A program made the position numbers and the translations under genes. The notes under the pieces are model-generated. The model did no database searches and was not told the origin of the DNA. It saw only the letters and a list, made by a program, of their open reading frames with translations. A stretch of DNA of 64,000 bases from Dyella halodurans (GTDB lineage: Bacteria > Pseudomonadota > Gammaproteobacteria > Xanthomonadales > Rhodanobacteraceae): NCBI RefSeq assembly GCF_026283925.1, contig NZ_JAPDPF010000009.1, positions 62,001 to 126,000 of the forward strand, in the 5' to 3' direction. The first letter of the stretch is position 1. Each line of letters opens with the position of its first letter. Shown here one piece after another: positions 50,194 to 59,357 of the stretch.

Positions 50194-51057
50194 ATGACGG
50201 AAACCCATGTCCGAGAACTGGTCGACCTACTCGAACTCGAGCGACTGGAGGACAACCTGTTTCGCGGTCAGAGCCGGGACATCGGCACGCATTTCGTCTT
50301 CGGCGGACAGGTGCTCGGCCAGGCCTTGTCGGCCGCCCAGCGTACGGTCGAGCCACTGCGCGAGGCCCATTCGCTGCATGCGTATTTCCTGCGCGCGGGC
50401 GACATCGATGCACCCATCGTCTACAGCGTGGAACGCGCCCGCGATGGCGGCACGTTTTCCTCGCGACGGGTCGTGGCGATCCAGCACGGCCAGCCGATCC
50501 TGACCGGTTCGGTCTCGTTCCAGGTGCCGGAAGCCGGCTTCGAGCACCAGTCTTCGATGCCTGAGGTGCCGATGCCCGAGGACGTCGAACCGATGCATCC
50601 TCTGACCGCGGAAGAGCTGGCCAGGTTTCCGGAAAAGCTGCAGCGCTGGCTGGGCGTGGATGCGCCATTCGAGTTCCGTCATGTGTGGCCGCAAGACAAG
50701 CTGCACCCCACCAAACGTCCGCCCATCCAGCACATCTGGTTCCGCCTCACCGCTCCGGTCGGCGACGCCCCCTCGTTGCACCGGGCCCTGCTGGCCTACG
50801 CATCGGACTTCAACCTGATCGGCACGGCCACGCTGCCGCACGGCATTTCCTACTACACCCACAATGTGCAGATGGCCAGCCTGGACCACGCGCTGTGGTT
50901 CCATCGCCCGTTCCGCGTCGACGAATGGCTGCTGTATTCCTTCGACAGCCCGACGGCCCAGGGGGCACGCGGCCTGGCCCGTGGCCAGATTTTCAGCCGC
51001 GATGGCCGACTGGTGGCCTCCAGCGCGCAGGAAGGCCTGATCCGCCTGCGCGGCTAA
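50194..51057 (+). CDS. tesB: Acyl-CoA thioesterase II (TesB)
   Basis: This is a 287-residue double hot-dog thioesterase; E. coli TesB has 286. Motifs include NLFRGQSRDIGTHFVFGGQVLGQ, ARDGGTFSSRRVVAIQHGQPI and YASDFNLIGTA, then the C-terminal MASLDHALWFHRPFRVDEWLLY and RGQIFSRDGRLVASSAQEGLIR, which hold the conserved Asp, Thr/Ser and Gln of the active site. It hydrolyses medium and long acyl-CoA. No substrates can be told from the sequence. It is monocistronic after a consensus TATAAT. Confidence 0.96.
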   Translation: MTETHVRELVDLLELERLEDNLFRGQSRDIGTHFVFGGQVLGQALSAAQRTVEPLREAHSLHAYFLRAGDIDAPIVYSVERARDGGTFSSRRVVAIQHGQPILTGSVSFQVPEAGFEHQSSMPEVPMPEDVEPMHPLTAEELARFPEKLQRWLGVDAPFEFRHVWPQDKLHPTKRPPIQHIWFRLTAPVGDAPSLHRALLAYASDFNLIGTATLPHGISYYTHNVQMASLDHALWFHRPFRVDEWLLYSFDSPTAQGARGLARGQIFSRDGRLVASSAQEGLIRLRG

Positions 51058-51190
51058 GCGGACGCTTTGCCGTAAAATCGGGGCACGCTCCGGGCAGCCT
51101 GGCCGACACTGGCCGGCTTGCCCGCCATGCTGCGGCCTGCCCACGACACCCTCCCCCGGCCGGCTACGGCGACGAAGACAGGTTTAACCC

Positions 51191-51583
51191 ATGCGCCAGC
51201 TCTATACCTCGCCCCGGCAGGAAAACATCGACCGTGTCGCCGCGCTGCTTGCTGAAAAGGGCATCGAATGCACGATCACCAACCGCTCCAACTGGAAGAA
51301 GCCCAGCTACCAGCGCTTCAGCTACTCGCAGCGAAACGAAGACCGCGACAGCTGGCCCCAGGTCTGGGTGAACAAGGCCGATGACTACACCGAAGCCCGC
51401 ACGGTCTTGAAGGAGCTCGGCATCGAGCCCGTCATACGGCACGGCGAGGAGCTTGCCCTGGCGCGCAACCCGACACCCGAGGCCCGTCAGAAGAGCGTTG
51501 CCACGCGCATTCGCCGTATTGTCATGCTCGCGGTCGCTGGCGCGTTCGTGGTGCTGATGCTGCGCTACATGGGTGTCATCTAG
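51191..51583 (+). CDS. DUF2007-like membrane-anchored protein
   Basis: This is a 130-residue protein. The N-terminal MRQLYTSPRQENIDRVAALL and later EKGIECTITNRSNWKKPSYQ match DUF2007 ('putative signal transducing protein') with a ferredoxin-like fold. The next part ends VWVNKADDYTEARTVLKELG. A C-terminal hydrophobic segment (RIVMLAVAGAFVVLMLRYMG) anchors it, so most of the protein is cytoplasmic. Xanthomonad homologues are named pathogenicity-like proteins without proof. It lies 133 bases past tesB. Confidence 0.78.
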   Translation: MRQLYTSPRQENIDRVAALLAEKGIECTITNRSNWKKPSYQRFSYSQRNEDRDSWPQVWVNKADDYTEARTVLKELGIEPVIRHGEELALARNPTPEARQKSVATRIRRIVMLAVAGAFVVLMLRYMGVI

Positions 51584-51762
51584 GCGCAACATCACCCGGC
51601 TCACCGGTCGATCCGGTTTGGCGAGCAGGGCTACCTTCGCGCTCCAGCCCGCAAGGCCTTGCGACTTGGCCCAGGCACGAGCCCCGGCTGGGAGATAACG
51701 GGCCGTCCATCCCGCTCGTGATATAGGACTTTTCCTACTCACAAACTCCACCAAAGCGGACA

Positions 51763-51768
51763 TAGAAT
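51763..51768 (+). promoter_or_regulatory. -10 element of bpt ending seven bases before the ATG
   Basis: TAGAAT is followed by six bases and then ATG 51775, so transcription would begin at or next to the start codon. No ribosome site is visible. This suggests a leaderless mRNA. Confidence 0.45.
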
Positions 51769-51774
51769 CGTCCC

Positions 51775-52485
51775 ATGCGCTCTGACCGTGTCCGCTTATT
51801 CCAAACCCTGCCGCACACCTGCGGCTATTTTGGCGAGCGCACGGCACAGAACCTGGTGATCGACCCGGCGGCGCCGCAACTCGACCAGCTCTATGGCCCG
51901 GCGCTGGAACGTGGCTTTCGCCGCGCCGGCGGCCATTTGTACTACCCGTACTGCACCAGCTGCCGCGCCTGCACGCCGTGCCGGATCGATGCCTTGCACT
52001 TCAGCCCCGACCGTTCCCAGCGGCGCTGCCTCAAGCGCAATGCGGATATCCAGGTGGTCGAGTCGATGGCTGGCTATAACGCCGAGCGACATACGCTGTA
52101 CGAGCGCTACCTGCGTAGCCGACACCCCGGCGGTGGCATGGATGAGGCCGATGCCAGTGACTTCCGGCGATTCCTGACGGCGCCATGGAGTCCGACCATG
52201 TTCCTGGAATTCCGCCTCGGCAGCCGCCTGCTCGGCGTGGCCGTGACGGATGTCTGCCTGCAGGGACTGTCAGCCGTCTACACCTTCTTCGACCCGGACG
52301 AAACCGCGCGCAGCCTCGGCACCTACGCCATCCTGCAACAGGTCGCGCTGGCCCAGCGCCGCGGCCTGCCCTGGATCTACCTGGGCTTCTGGATCGCGGG
52401 TCATCCCAAGATGGATTACAAGCGGCGCTTCCGCCCGATGCAGATCCGCACCAGCGAGGGCTGGGTGGAGATGCAGGACGATTGA
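51775..52485 (+). CDS. bpt: Aspartate/glutamate leucyltransferase Bpt
   Basis: This is a 236-residue L/F-transferase-type enzyme (formerly arginyltransferase ATE-like) that adds Leu to N-terminal Asp or Glu, marking proteins for ClpAP. The Cys-rich N-terminal motif is CTSCRACTPCRI; MDYKRRFRPMQ and YLGFWIAGHPKM follow. Its length matches Bpt (about 240). The likely promoter ends seven bases before ATG, so the transcript may be leaderless. It is divergent-free: the downstream glutamate-synthase-like gene runs the other way. Confidence 0.95.
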   Translation: MRSDRVRLFQTLPHTCGYFGERTAQNLVIDPAAPQLDQLYGPALERGFRRAGGHLYYPYCTSCRACTPCRIDALHFSPDRSQRRCLKRNADIQVVESMAGYNAERHTLYERYLRSRHPGGGMDEADASDFRRFLTAPWSPTMFLEFRLGSRLLGVAVTDVCLQGLSAVYTFFDPDETARSLGTYAILQQVALAQRRGLPWIYLGFWIAGHPKMDYKRRFRPMQIRTSEGWVEMQDD

Positions 52486-52556
52486 GTGCCGGGCTGCCGG
52501 CTGGGCCAGGTCGTGCACCAGCCACCTCGCCAGGCCAGCGTCGCTTGATCTTCGCC

Positions 52557-54083
52557 TTAGCTCTCCTGATGCGCGGTGGCAGCGGAAATCACCGGATAGG
52601 GGTGCAGTTTCACCAGCGGTACGGACAGGCCGTCATCGCCGACGACGCGACAATGCGTGCGGTCGAGCTGGCGCGGCTCATCGACACCGCAACTGTGCGC
52701 AATGATGCCAACCTCGTGCATCACGTTTTTGGCGTAGTGGAACACACGCTCGCTCTTGTCGGTCACCACCAGGCCACGCTGCAGCTTGGGATTCTGCGTG
52801 GTGATCCCGGTGGGACAGGTATTGCGATTGCATTGCAGCGACTGGATGCAACCCAGGGCCAGCATGAATCCACGCGCGGAATTGACGAAGTCCGCGCCCA
52901 TCGAAAGCGCCCAAGCCACGTCGTAAGCCGCAATGCACTTGCCCGAGCAGATCACCTTGATGCGCTCGCGCAGGCCCTTGACGATCAGCATGTCGACCAA
53001 TGCCGGCAGCGCCTCGTGCAACGGCAGGCCCACGCCTTCCATCAAGGTCTGCGGCGCGGCGCCGGTGCCGCCTTCCGAACCGTCGACGATGATGAAATCG
53101 GGCGCGCTTTCGATGCCGCGCTTGCTCACTTCGTCGCACAGCTCGGCAATCCACTCCATGCCACCAAACACGGCCTTGAAGCCGACCGGCTTGCCGGTGA
53201 GATCGCGTATATGCCGGATCGCATCCATCAACTCCTGCACATTGCCGATATCCAGGTGGCGGTTCGGGCTTTGCGAATCCTGGCCCACCGGAATACCGCG
53301 GATGGCGGCAATTTCCGGCGTCACCTTGGCCGCCGGCAGCAGCCCGCCCATGCCGGGCTTGGCGCCCTGGCCGAGCTTGATGCTCACCATCTTCACCTGC
53401 TTGTGCGCGCAGATCGCCAGCAGCTTGTCGTCGTCGAGCTTGCCGTCAGGCGTGCGCACGCCGTACTTGGCGGTGCCGATCTCGAAGATGATGTCGCAGC
53501 CGCCTTCGAGGTGATACGGCGCCAGGCCACCCTCGCCCGTGTCCATCCAGATGCCGGCCTTCGCCGCACCGAACGACAGCGCGCGCACGGCCGGCGCGGA
53601 CAACGCGCCAAAGCTCATCGCGGAAATATTGAAGAACGCCGCGTGCTGGTAAGGCTCGCGTGCGTACGGCCCCAGCGTGACCGGCCGTGGCTCCACGTGC
53701 TTCTGGCCCAACGCGGGAAACGGTGCGTTGACGAAGAACGGCACGCCCTCGCCGCGCAGGTCGCGGGTGGAACCAAACGCATTGGTGTTGTCCACGTTCT
53801 TGGCGGCGCGGTAGACCCACAGGCGCTGGGCGCGGTTGAACGGCAGCTCTTCGCGATCGCTGGAATACAGGTATTGCCGGAAGAATTCGCCCAGGTGGAG
53901 GAACCAGTAACGGAAGTGGCCGATGACCGGAAAATTGCGCAGCACCGAGTTGGAGGTCTGGTTGCGATCAACAATCCACACCACCATCACCACGGCGACC
54001 AGCAATACCAGCAACAGCATGAACAGGGCGGCGAAGGTTTCAATCATCACCACCAGCCAGTGCGCGAATCCTGTCGGTTGCAT
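52557..54083 (-). CDS. Membrane-anchored FMN glutamate-synthase-like protein (GltB central-domain family)
   Basis: This is a 508-residue protein. An N-terminal membrane helix (LFMLLLVLLVAVVMVVWIV) precedes a glutamate-synthase FMN domain: ISAMSFGALSAPAVRALSFGA, KLGQGAKPGMGGLLPAAKV, DGSEGGTGAAPQ and the 3Fe-4S ligands in CIQSLQCNRNTCPTG. The glutaminase domain of GltB is missing, so it is not a glutamate synthase by itself; such proteins may transfer electrons or act on unknown substrates. GGAG lies six bases before ATG 54083. Its function is not established in the family. Confidence 0.88.
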   Translation of the reverse strand: MQPTGFAHWLVVMIETFAALFMLLLVLLVAVVMVVWIVDRNQTSNSVLRNFPVIGHFRYWFLHLGEFFRQYLYSSDREELPFNRAQRLWVYRAAKNVDNTNAFGSTRDLRGEGVPFFVNAPFPALGQKHVEPRPVTLGPYAREPYQHAAFFNISAMSFGALSAPAVRALSFGAAKAGIWMDTGEGGLAPYHLEGGCDIIFEIGTAKYGVRTPDGKLDDDKLLAICAHKQVKMVSIKLGQGAKPGMGGLLPAAKVTPEIAAIRGIPVGQDSQSPNRHLDIGNVQELMDAIRHIRDLTGKPVGFKAVFGGMEWIAELCDEVSKRGIESAPDFIIVDGSEGGTGAAPQTLMEGVGLPLHEALPALVDMLIVKGLRERIKVICSGKCIAAYDVAWALSMGADFVNSARGFMLALGCIQSLQCNRNTCPTGITTQNPKLQRGLVVTDKSERVFHYAKNVMHEVGIIAHSCGVDEPRQLDRTHCRVVGDDGLSVPLVKLHPYPVISAATAHQES

Positions 54084-54180
54084 CGTTTGCTCCAGTGGAT
54101 GAGGCGCAGGGTCACTACGCCCGAAGTGCAGTTGGACCGGGCCACCGATCAGGCTGACCGCATGAGGCGAGCGTGGTTCG

Positions 54181-55362
54181 TCAGAGCTCCACGCGCAAGG
54201 CCTTGGCCGCGCGTATCGACTTGTCCTTGGCCGCCTCGATGCTTTCATCGCGCGCCAGCGTGACAGCCATGCGTCGACGACCTTTCACGGCGGGTTTGCC
54301 GAAGATGCGAAGCTGGGTGTCGGGTTCAACCAGGGCGTCGGCCACGTTGAAGTAACGCGGGGCTTCGCCGTCGCCCTCCACCAGTACCGCGCACGAGGCC
54401 GAGGGGCCGAGCTGGCGGATCGTCGGTATCGGCAGGCCAAGGATGGCGCGCGCGTGCAGCGCAAACTCGGACAGGTCCTGCGAGATCAAGGTCACCAGAC
54501 CAGTGTCATGTGGACGCGGGCTGACTTCGGAGAAGATCACGTGATCGCCCTTCACGAAGAACTCGACGCCAAACACACCCCAGCCTCCCAGCGCCGCGGT
54601 GATGGCGGCGGCCTGGCGCTGTGCCTCGACCAGCGCGGCCTCGCTCATCGGCTGCGGCTGCCACGACTCGCGGTAGTCGCCGTCCTCCTGGCGATGGCCG
54701 ATCGGCGCGCAAAAGCTCACCCCGTCACGGTGACGGACGGTCAGCATGGTGATCTCGTAATCGAAATCCACGAAGCCCTCGACGATCACCCTGCCCTTGC
54801 CGGCACGCCCGCCCGATTGGGCGTAATCCCACGCAGGCTGCAAGTCGGCCGGCTGCCGCACCACGCTCTGGCCCTTGCCCGATGAACTCATCACCGGCTT
54901 GATCACGAACGGTAGGCCTATGGCGGCGACCGCATCGCGGTACTCGGCCTCGGTTTCGCAGAAGCGGTAGCGCGACGTGGGCAGCTGCAATTCCTCGGCG
55001 GCCAACCGGCGAATGCCTTCCCGGTCCATGGTGAGCCAGGCGGCGCGGGCGGTCGGGATGACGTGCAGGCCTGCCTGCTCCAGCTCGATCAGGGTGGGCG
55101 TATGGATCGCCTCGATCTCCGGCACCACCAGATCGGGCTTCTCCTGTTCGATCAGTGCGCGCAAGGCGGCGCCATCGAGCATATCGATCACATGGCTGCG
55201 ATGCGCCACCTGCATGGCCGGTGCGTTGGCGTAGCGATCCACCGCAATCACTTCCACCGCATAGCGCTGGAGTTCGATGGCAACTTCCTTGCCAAGCTCG
55301 CCGGAGCCGAGCAGCAGCACGCGAAAGGCATGGTCGGAATAAGGCGTGCCAAACGGCTTCAT
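54181..55362 (-). CDS. purT: Formate-dependent phosphoribosylglycinamide formyltransferase PurT
   Basis: This is a 393-residue ATP-grasp enzyme (E. coli PurT is 392). It begins [75 protein letters not shown] and [20 protein letters not shown] with [11 protein letters not shown] are typical. It makes formyl-GAR from GAR, ATP and formate, an alternative to PurN in purine synthesis. GGAG lies six bases before ATG 55362. It ends 98 bases before the start of the GltB-like gene. Confidence 0.97.
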   Translation of the reverse strand: MKPFGTPYSDHAFRVLLLGSGELGKEVAIELQRYAVEVIAVDRYANAPAMQVAHRSHVIDMLDGAALRALIEQEKPDLVVPEIEAIHTPTLIELEQAGLHVIPTARAAWLTMDREGIRRLAAEELQLPTSRYRFCETEAEYRDAVAAIGLPFVIKPVMSSSGKGQSVVRQPADLQPAWDYAQSGGRAGKGRVIVEGFVDFDYEITMLTVRHRDGVSFCAPIGHRQEDGDYRESWQPQPMSEAALVEAQRQAAAITAALGGWGVFGVEFFVKGDHVIFSEVSPRPHDTGLVTLISQDLSEFALHARAILGLPIPTIRQLGPSASCAVLVEGDGEAPRYFNVADALVEPDTQLRIFGKPAVKGRRRMAVTLARDESIEAAKDKSIRAAKALRVEL

Positions 55363-55501
55363 CGAAATCTCCGGAGGGGGCAAAGCACCATTGTAAGCGG
55401 CACCACCGTGCCGCGCTTCCACTCGCTGCGCACTTCACCTAGCGCGCATTGACGGGCGCGGGGATCGGGGGTTGACTGTCTGCAGTCTCCGTCCCCGCGG
55501 A

Positions 55502-57010
55502 ATGACCATGCGCAACAGGATCGCCCCGTTCCTGCTGGTGCTGACGTTGTGCCTTGCCTGCTGGATCCGGGCCCTCGCCAGTACACCCGCAGCCGACGAC
55601 AGCACATGGATGACCGTGCTGCTGGACGGCCGCAAGATCGGCTACGTCCATGTCGAGTACCAGCGCGACGGCGACATTGTCACCACCACGCAAACCTTGT
55701 CGATCGACTTGCAGCGCAATGGCAAGGACTTGCCCATGAGCAACATGACGCGCAGCGTCGAGAACAGCAGCGGCCAGCCCCTGGCCTTTGCGGCGCGCAC
55801 CACCTTGTCGGCCACGGACAGCACCACCAGCGGCGAGCGCCAGCCCGATGGCCGGTTTATCGTCACCACGACGGTCGGCGGCGTATCGCGCCAGCAGGGC
55901 ATGGATTGGCCCGCGGGCGCCCTGCTGAGCGAGGGGCAGCGCCTGGTGTTTGCGCGGACCGGCATGCGTCAGGGACAGCTGTACGAGATGCGCATGTTCG
56001 ATCCAGCCAGCCTGCAGGTGGAGCTTGCGACGATGCAGGTAGTCGGTGCCGAACAGGTCACCCTGCCCGGTGGCATCACCACGCTCGAACACCAGCGCCA
56101 GATCATCCACTCGCCGCGCGGCACGCAAATCGTGGACCTGTGGCTGGACCAACGCGGGCGGACCCGCAAGGGCGTGCTCAACGTGCTTGGCCGCGAAATG
56201 GAAATGCTGGCCTGCGACCGTGCCTGCGCGCTGGCGCCCGAGCAGCATGTGGACATGCTCCGCGTGGCCATGGTGGCCTCGCCTCGGCCCCTCACGGCGT
56301 CGCTGCGCGGCGCGCCATTGCGTTATCGCATCAAGCAACCGGAGAGTTATGCGTCGCCTGTCATCGTCACCGATGAGCAGCAGGTGTCGAACCTTGGTCA
56401 TGGCCAGTGGCTGGTCGAGATCGGTGGTGCCGAGGCCAGCCGTGCGAGACCTCCCCAGCCAGAGGATTCACGTCCCAATGCCTGGCTTCAATCGGACGCG
56501 CCGACCCTGCGCCAGCTCGCCGCCCAGGTGGTGGAAGGCGCAGCCGACGACCTGCAGAAGATGGAACGCCTGCGCCGCTTCGTCAGTGGTTACATCACGC
56601 CGCATGGGCTGGACGTGGGCTACGCCTCGGCACTGGAAGTGCTGAGCCATCCTTACGGCGACTGCACCGAATACGCGGTGCTGCTGGCCGCCATGGCGCG
56701 GGCCGCAGGGATTCCCGCGCGGGTCGTTACCGGCATGGTCTACAGCGATCGCTACGGCGGCAGGTCGCAGGTTTTCGTGCCACATGCCTGGGTACAGGCC
56801 TGGATCGATGGTCACTGGCGCAGCTTCGACGCCGCCCTGCGCCATTTCGACAGCAGCCATATCGCGATGGATACCGGCGACGGCGACCCCTGGCACTTCT
56901 TCAACGTCACCAACCTGTTCGCGCGCCTGCAGATCGAAGAGATCTCGCCGCTGCAGCCGATGCCAGGCCCGCGGCATCGCCACGCCAGAACGGGTACCCG
57001 CGGGCCTTGA
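55502..57010 (+). CDS. Exported transglutaminase-like cysteine protease/peptidase
   Basis: This is a 502-residue protein with a signal peptide (RIAPFLLVLTLCLACWIRAL). A long N-terminal part (DGRKIGYVHVEYQRDGDIV, WLDQRGRTRKGVLNVLGREM) is followed by the transglutaminase-like domain: GDCTEYAVLLAAMARAAGIP with the catalytic Cys, VPHAWVQAWI with His and RSFDAALRHF with Asp. It should be periplasmic or surface-exposed and act on peptide bonds or isopeptides. ATG 55502 is chosen over 55508 and an earlier frame; none has a strong SD. It precedes the SPFH unit by 73 bases. Confidence 0.85.
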   Translation: MTMRNRIAPFLLVLTLCLACWIRALASTPAADDSTWMTVLLDGRKIGYVHVEYQRDGDIVTTTQTLSIDLQRNGKDLPMSNMTRSVENSSGQPLAFAARTTLSATDSTTSGERQPDGRFIVTTTVGGVSRQQGMDWPAGALLSEGQRLVFARTGMRQGQLYEMRMFDPASLQVELATMQVVGAEQVTLPGGITTLEHQRQIIHSPRGTQIVDLWLDQRGRTRKGVLNVLGREMEMLACDRACALAPEQHVDMLRVAMVASPRPLTASLRGAPLRYRIKQPESYASPVIVTDEQQVSNLGHGQWLVEIGGAEASRARPPQPEDSRPNAWLQSDAPTLRQLAAQVVEGAADDLQKMERLRRFVSGYITPHGLDVGYASALEVLSHPYGDCTEYAVLLAAMARAAGIPARVVTGMVYSDRYGGRSQVFVPHAWVQAWIDGHWRSFDAALRHFDSSHIAMDTGDGDPWHFFNVTNLFARLQIEEISPLQPMPGPRHRHARTGTRGP

Positions 57011-57037
57011 GTGCCACTGCGACCAGCACTTGCAAAA

Positions 57038-57055
57038 TGATATCACTTTGATATC
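57038..57055 (+). promoter_or_regulatory. Direct repeat TGATATC x2, one helical turn apart, upstream of SPFH gene
   Basis: TGATATC occurs at 57038-57044 and 57049-57055, 11 bases apart centre to centre. The repeat lies about 28 bases before the SPFH start codon. The ribbon-helix-helix protein two genes on could bind it; this spacing suits adjacent dimers of an Arc/MetJ-like repressor. Confidence 0.6.
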
Positions 57056-57083
57056 TACTTCTCCCATCTAGGGAGGAATCACC

Positions 57084-57953
57084 ATGAACGAACGTCAAGG
57101 GTTTTCGATCGCGGGCATCCCCACCATCGCGCTGTGTCTCGTGCTGGCGCTGGTGAGCGTCGCGCTCTGGACGAACATGATGCAAAGCGGCTCGGGATGG
57201 ATCGGCATGCTGGGCCTCGGCCTGTTCGTGGTCACGCTCTTCATGCTGAAAGGCTTTTTCCAGGTAGCCCCGAACGAGGGCCAGGTACAGCAATTGTTCG
57301 GCAAGTACGCCGGTACCGTGCGCGAGGAAGGACTGCGCTGGACCAATCCGTTCTACAGTCGCCGCCGCGTCTCGCTGCGCGTGCGCAACTTCGAGAGCAG
57401 CAAGCTCAAGGTCAATGACAGCGACGGCAACCCGATCGAGATCGCCTCCATCGTGGTCTGGCAGGTCGTCGATACCGCCGAAGCCGTGTTCTGCGTGGAT
57501 GACTACGAGAACTTCGTGAATATCCAGAGCGAGTCCGCACTGCGACAGATGGCGCAGCACTATCCCTACGACTCGCACGACAACGGCAAGCCCGCCCTGC
57601 GCAGCCACGGCGAAGTGATCAACAACCATCTGCGCGACGAGATCCAGGCACGTCTTGAAAAGGCCGGCGTGCAAGTCATCGAGGCGCGCATCAGCCATCT
57701 CGCCTACGCCCAGGAAATCGCCCAGGCCATGCTGCAGCGCCAGCAGGCCAATGCGATTGTCGCCGCCCGCGAGCGCATCGTCGAAGGCGCGGTCGGCATG
57801 GTGGCCATGGCGCTTGAACGCCTGCGTCAGCAAGGCGTGGTGGAGCTGGACGAGGAACGCAAAGCCGCCATGGTCAGCAACCTGCTGGTGGTGCTGTGCG
57901 GCGATCGCTCCACCCAGCCGGTGGTGAATGCCGGCACGCTCTATGGCGGCTGA
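57084..57953 (+). CDS. SPFH/Band 7 membrane protein
   Basis: This is a 289-residue protein. Two N-terminal hydrophobic segments ([18 protein letters not shown] and [18 protein letters not shown]) precede the SPFH domain: [29 protein letters not shown] (split here), [39 protein letters not shown] and [21 protein letters not shown]-type prohibitin motifs. A flotillin/HflK-like scaffold in the inner membrane is likely. GGGAGG lies seven bases before ATG 57084. The next gene overlaps the end of this one by 11 bases. Confidence 0.92.
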   Translation: MNERQGFSIAGIPTIALCLVLALVSVALWTNMMQSGSGWIGMLGLGLFVVTLFMLKGFFQVAPNEGQVQQLFGKYAGTVREEGLRWTNPFYSRRRVSLRVRNFESSKLKVNDSDGNPIEIASIVVWQVVDTAEAVFCVDDYENFVNIQSESALRQMAQHYPYDSHDNGKPALRSHGEVINNHLRDEIQARLEKAGVQVIEARISHLAYAQEIAQAMLQRQQANAIVAARERIVEGAVGMVAMALERLRQQGVVELDEERKAAMVSNLLVVLCGDRSTQPVVNAGTLYGG

Positions 57954-58134
57954 GAAAAAAGCCTATCCGCTGCGTATCAGTGCTGCTGTGCTGGAAGCCA
58001 TGCAGCGCTGGGCCGATGACGACTTGCGCAGCGTCAACGCACAGATCGAGTTCGTCTTGCGCGAGGCGCTGAGAAAGAACGGCCGCTTGAAACACGACAG
58101 CGCCGAACCCGTGGTCGACGACGAAGACGCTTAG
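57943..58134 (+). CDS. Arc-like ribbon-helix-helix DNA-binding protein
   Basis: This is a 63-residue protein beginning [27 protein letters not shown] is the beta strand that binds DNA in Arc/MetJ proteins, followed by two helices (AAVLEAMQRWADDDLRSVN and AQIEFVLREALRKNG). An acidic tail (EPVVDDEDA) ends it. Its start codon lies inside the SPFH gene (11-base overlap), so they are coupled. This protein is a candidate repressor for the TGATATC repeats before the operon. Confidence 0.82.
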   Translation: MAAEKKAYPLRISAAVLEAMQRWADDDLRSVNAQIEFVLREALRKNGRLKHDSAEPVVDDEDA

Positions 58135-58186
58135 CGCCGTTCGCGCGCTGCAGTCGTCGCATGTGACATCTCATCAGGAGTGTTCC

Positions 58187-58960
58187 ATGTCCAGCCTGCC
58201 CTATGCCTCTCCACGCGAGCCGCAATGGAAGCTCGCGCTCTTGCTCGGTGGCGCGTCGGCCTTGGCCACGCTCGCACTGTTGCCGTATCTCGTTGCCAAC
58301 CTGCCGCCTCCACCAACGTCATCCCAGCTGCCGGCATGGGTCATCATGCTGGGTCCCGTGGTAGAGACGGGCGTGCTTAGCTGGCTGCTGGCCTGGGCTG
58401 GCTTGCACCTTGGCGCACGTCACGCGCTCGGTGCACCGTGGCTACGTGCCTGGGTCTACGGAACGCCAGCACCGGCGGCGCGATCGCGCTGGCTGCTGGC
58501 CCTGGCGCTCGGTGCCCTGGTGGGATGCCTGGTGATCGGCATCGAGGCCATGGGCGGCCGCGCCCCATCATCCGCCATCGATGGCGCCAGCCAGGCGTGG
58601 CGCGGCATGCTCGCAATCTTCTATGGCGGCATCGTGGAGGAGACCCTTTGCCGGCTCTTCCTGGTCAGTGCCCTGGTATGGCTGCTGGCACGGATCAAGG
58701 GCGGAGCGGCACGTCCATGGATGTTCGTCACGGCGATCATGCTGGCCGCACTGTTGTTCGGCGCGGGCCATCTTCCCGCCGGATTCGCCATGGGCATGAC
58801 CCCATCCCCGCTGGCCATTGCGCGCATCATCCTGCTCAATGCACTGGTCGGCATCCTCTGCGGCGGCCTCTACTGGAGACTGGGCCTCGAGCACGCCATG
58901 CTTGCCCATGTCAGCGCCGACATCGTGATACACGGAATATCGCCACTGCTCCTCAGCTGA
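58187..58960 (+). CDS. CPBP-family intramembrane metalloprotease
   Basis: This is a 257-residue membrane protein with about eight helices. CPBP (CAAX protease and bacteriocin-processing) motifs are present: VEETLCRLFL (EExxxR), LLFGAGHLPAG (FxxxH) and HVSADIVIH. CAGGAG lies before ATG 58187. It follows the RHH gene by 52 bases and likely belongs to the same unit. Possible roles are cleavage of membrane peptides or self-immunity; the substrate is not known. Confidence 0.87.
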   Translation: MSSLPYASPREPQWKLALLLGGASALATLALLPYLVANLPPPPTSSQLPAWVIMLGPVVETGVLSWLLAWAGLHLGARHALGAPWLRAWVYGTPAPAARSRWLLALALGALVGCLVIGIEAMGGRAPSSAIDGASQAWRGMLAIFYGGIVEETLCRLFLVSALVWLLARIKGGAARPWMFVTAIMLAALLFGAGHLPAGFAMGMTPSPLAIARIILLNALVGILCGGLYWRLGLEHAMLAHVSADIVIHGISPLLLS

Positions 58961-59120
58961 CGGGCCTGGGCGCGCGCCCAGCGTCGAGATTCACCGAGCG
59001 CCGAGCATTAATTCCACTTCCACGTTACCTGCACAAAACAGGGTTTAGCTTCGTCTGGCTGACGTGCCCTTGCATGACTCGCGCCCGTCTCAAAGACCAT
59101 TCGATTCCTGGAGAACGCTC

Positions 59121-59318
59121 ATGGCAAACGACTTCCGCCCATTGCCCGAGGGTCCGGTCCTGTGCGAAGCCTGCATCAAGGCGGGCCAGGAAGTGGAAAT
59201 GCATCCGCATGCCGATCTGCCGCCTGATGCGGCGAAGCATGCAGAGCGCGAGAACACGGAATTGCAGAGTTACCGTTGCCCGGAATGCGAATCCCTGGAG
59301 ATCTTCCGCGTCGACTGA
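59121..59318 (+). CDS. Small zinc-ribbon-like protein
   Basis: This is a 65-residue protein, MANDFRPLPEGPVLCEACIK. CEAC and, near the end, CPEC form two CxxC knuckles that could bind one zinc ion. A charged centre (HPHADLPPDAAKHAEREN) separates them. TGGAGAA lies nine bases before the ATG. I do not recognise a specific family. The gap before it (160 bases) has no gene. It lies between the CPBP gene and the convergent alcohol dehydrogenase gene. Confidence 0.72.
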   Translation: MANDFRPLPEGPVLCEACIKAGQEVEMHPHADLPPDAAKHAERENTELQSYRCPECESLEIFRVD

Positions 59319-59357
59319 GCTGGACGCGCCAGGCTAAGCTGGCCCAGGCGCAATCCC

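Noticed and set aside
52185-54263. A 692-residue plus-strand frame across bpt and the GltB-like gene
   Set aside because: Out of frame with bpt and antisense to the FMN protein; no recognisable domain.
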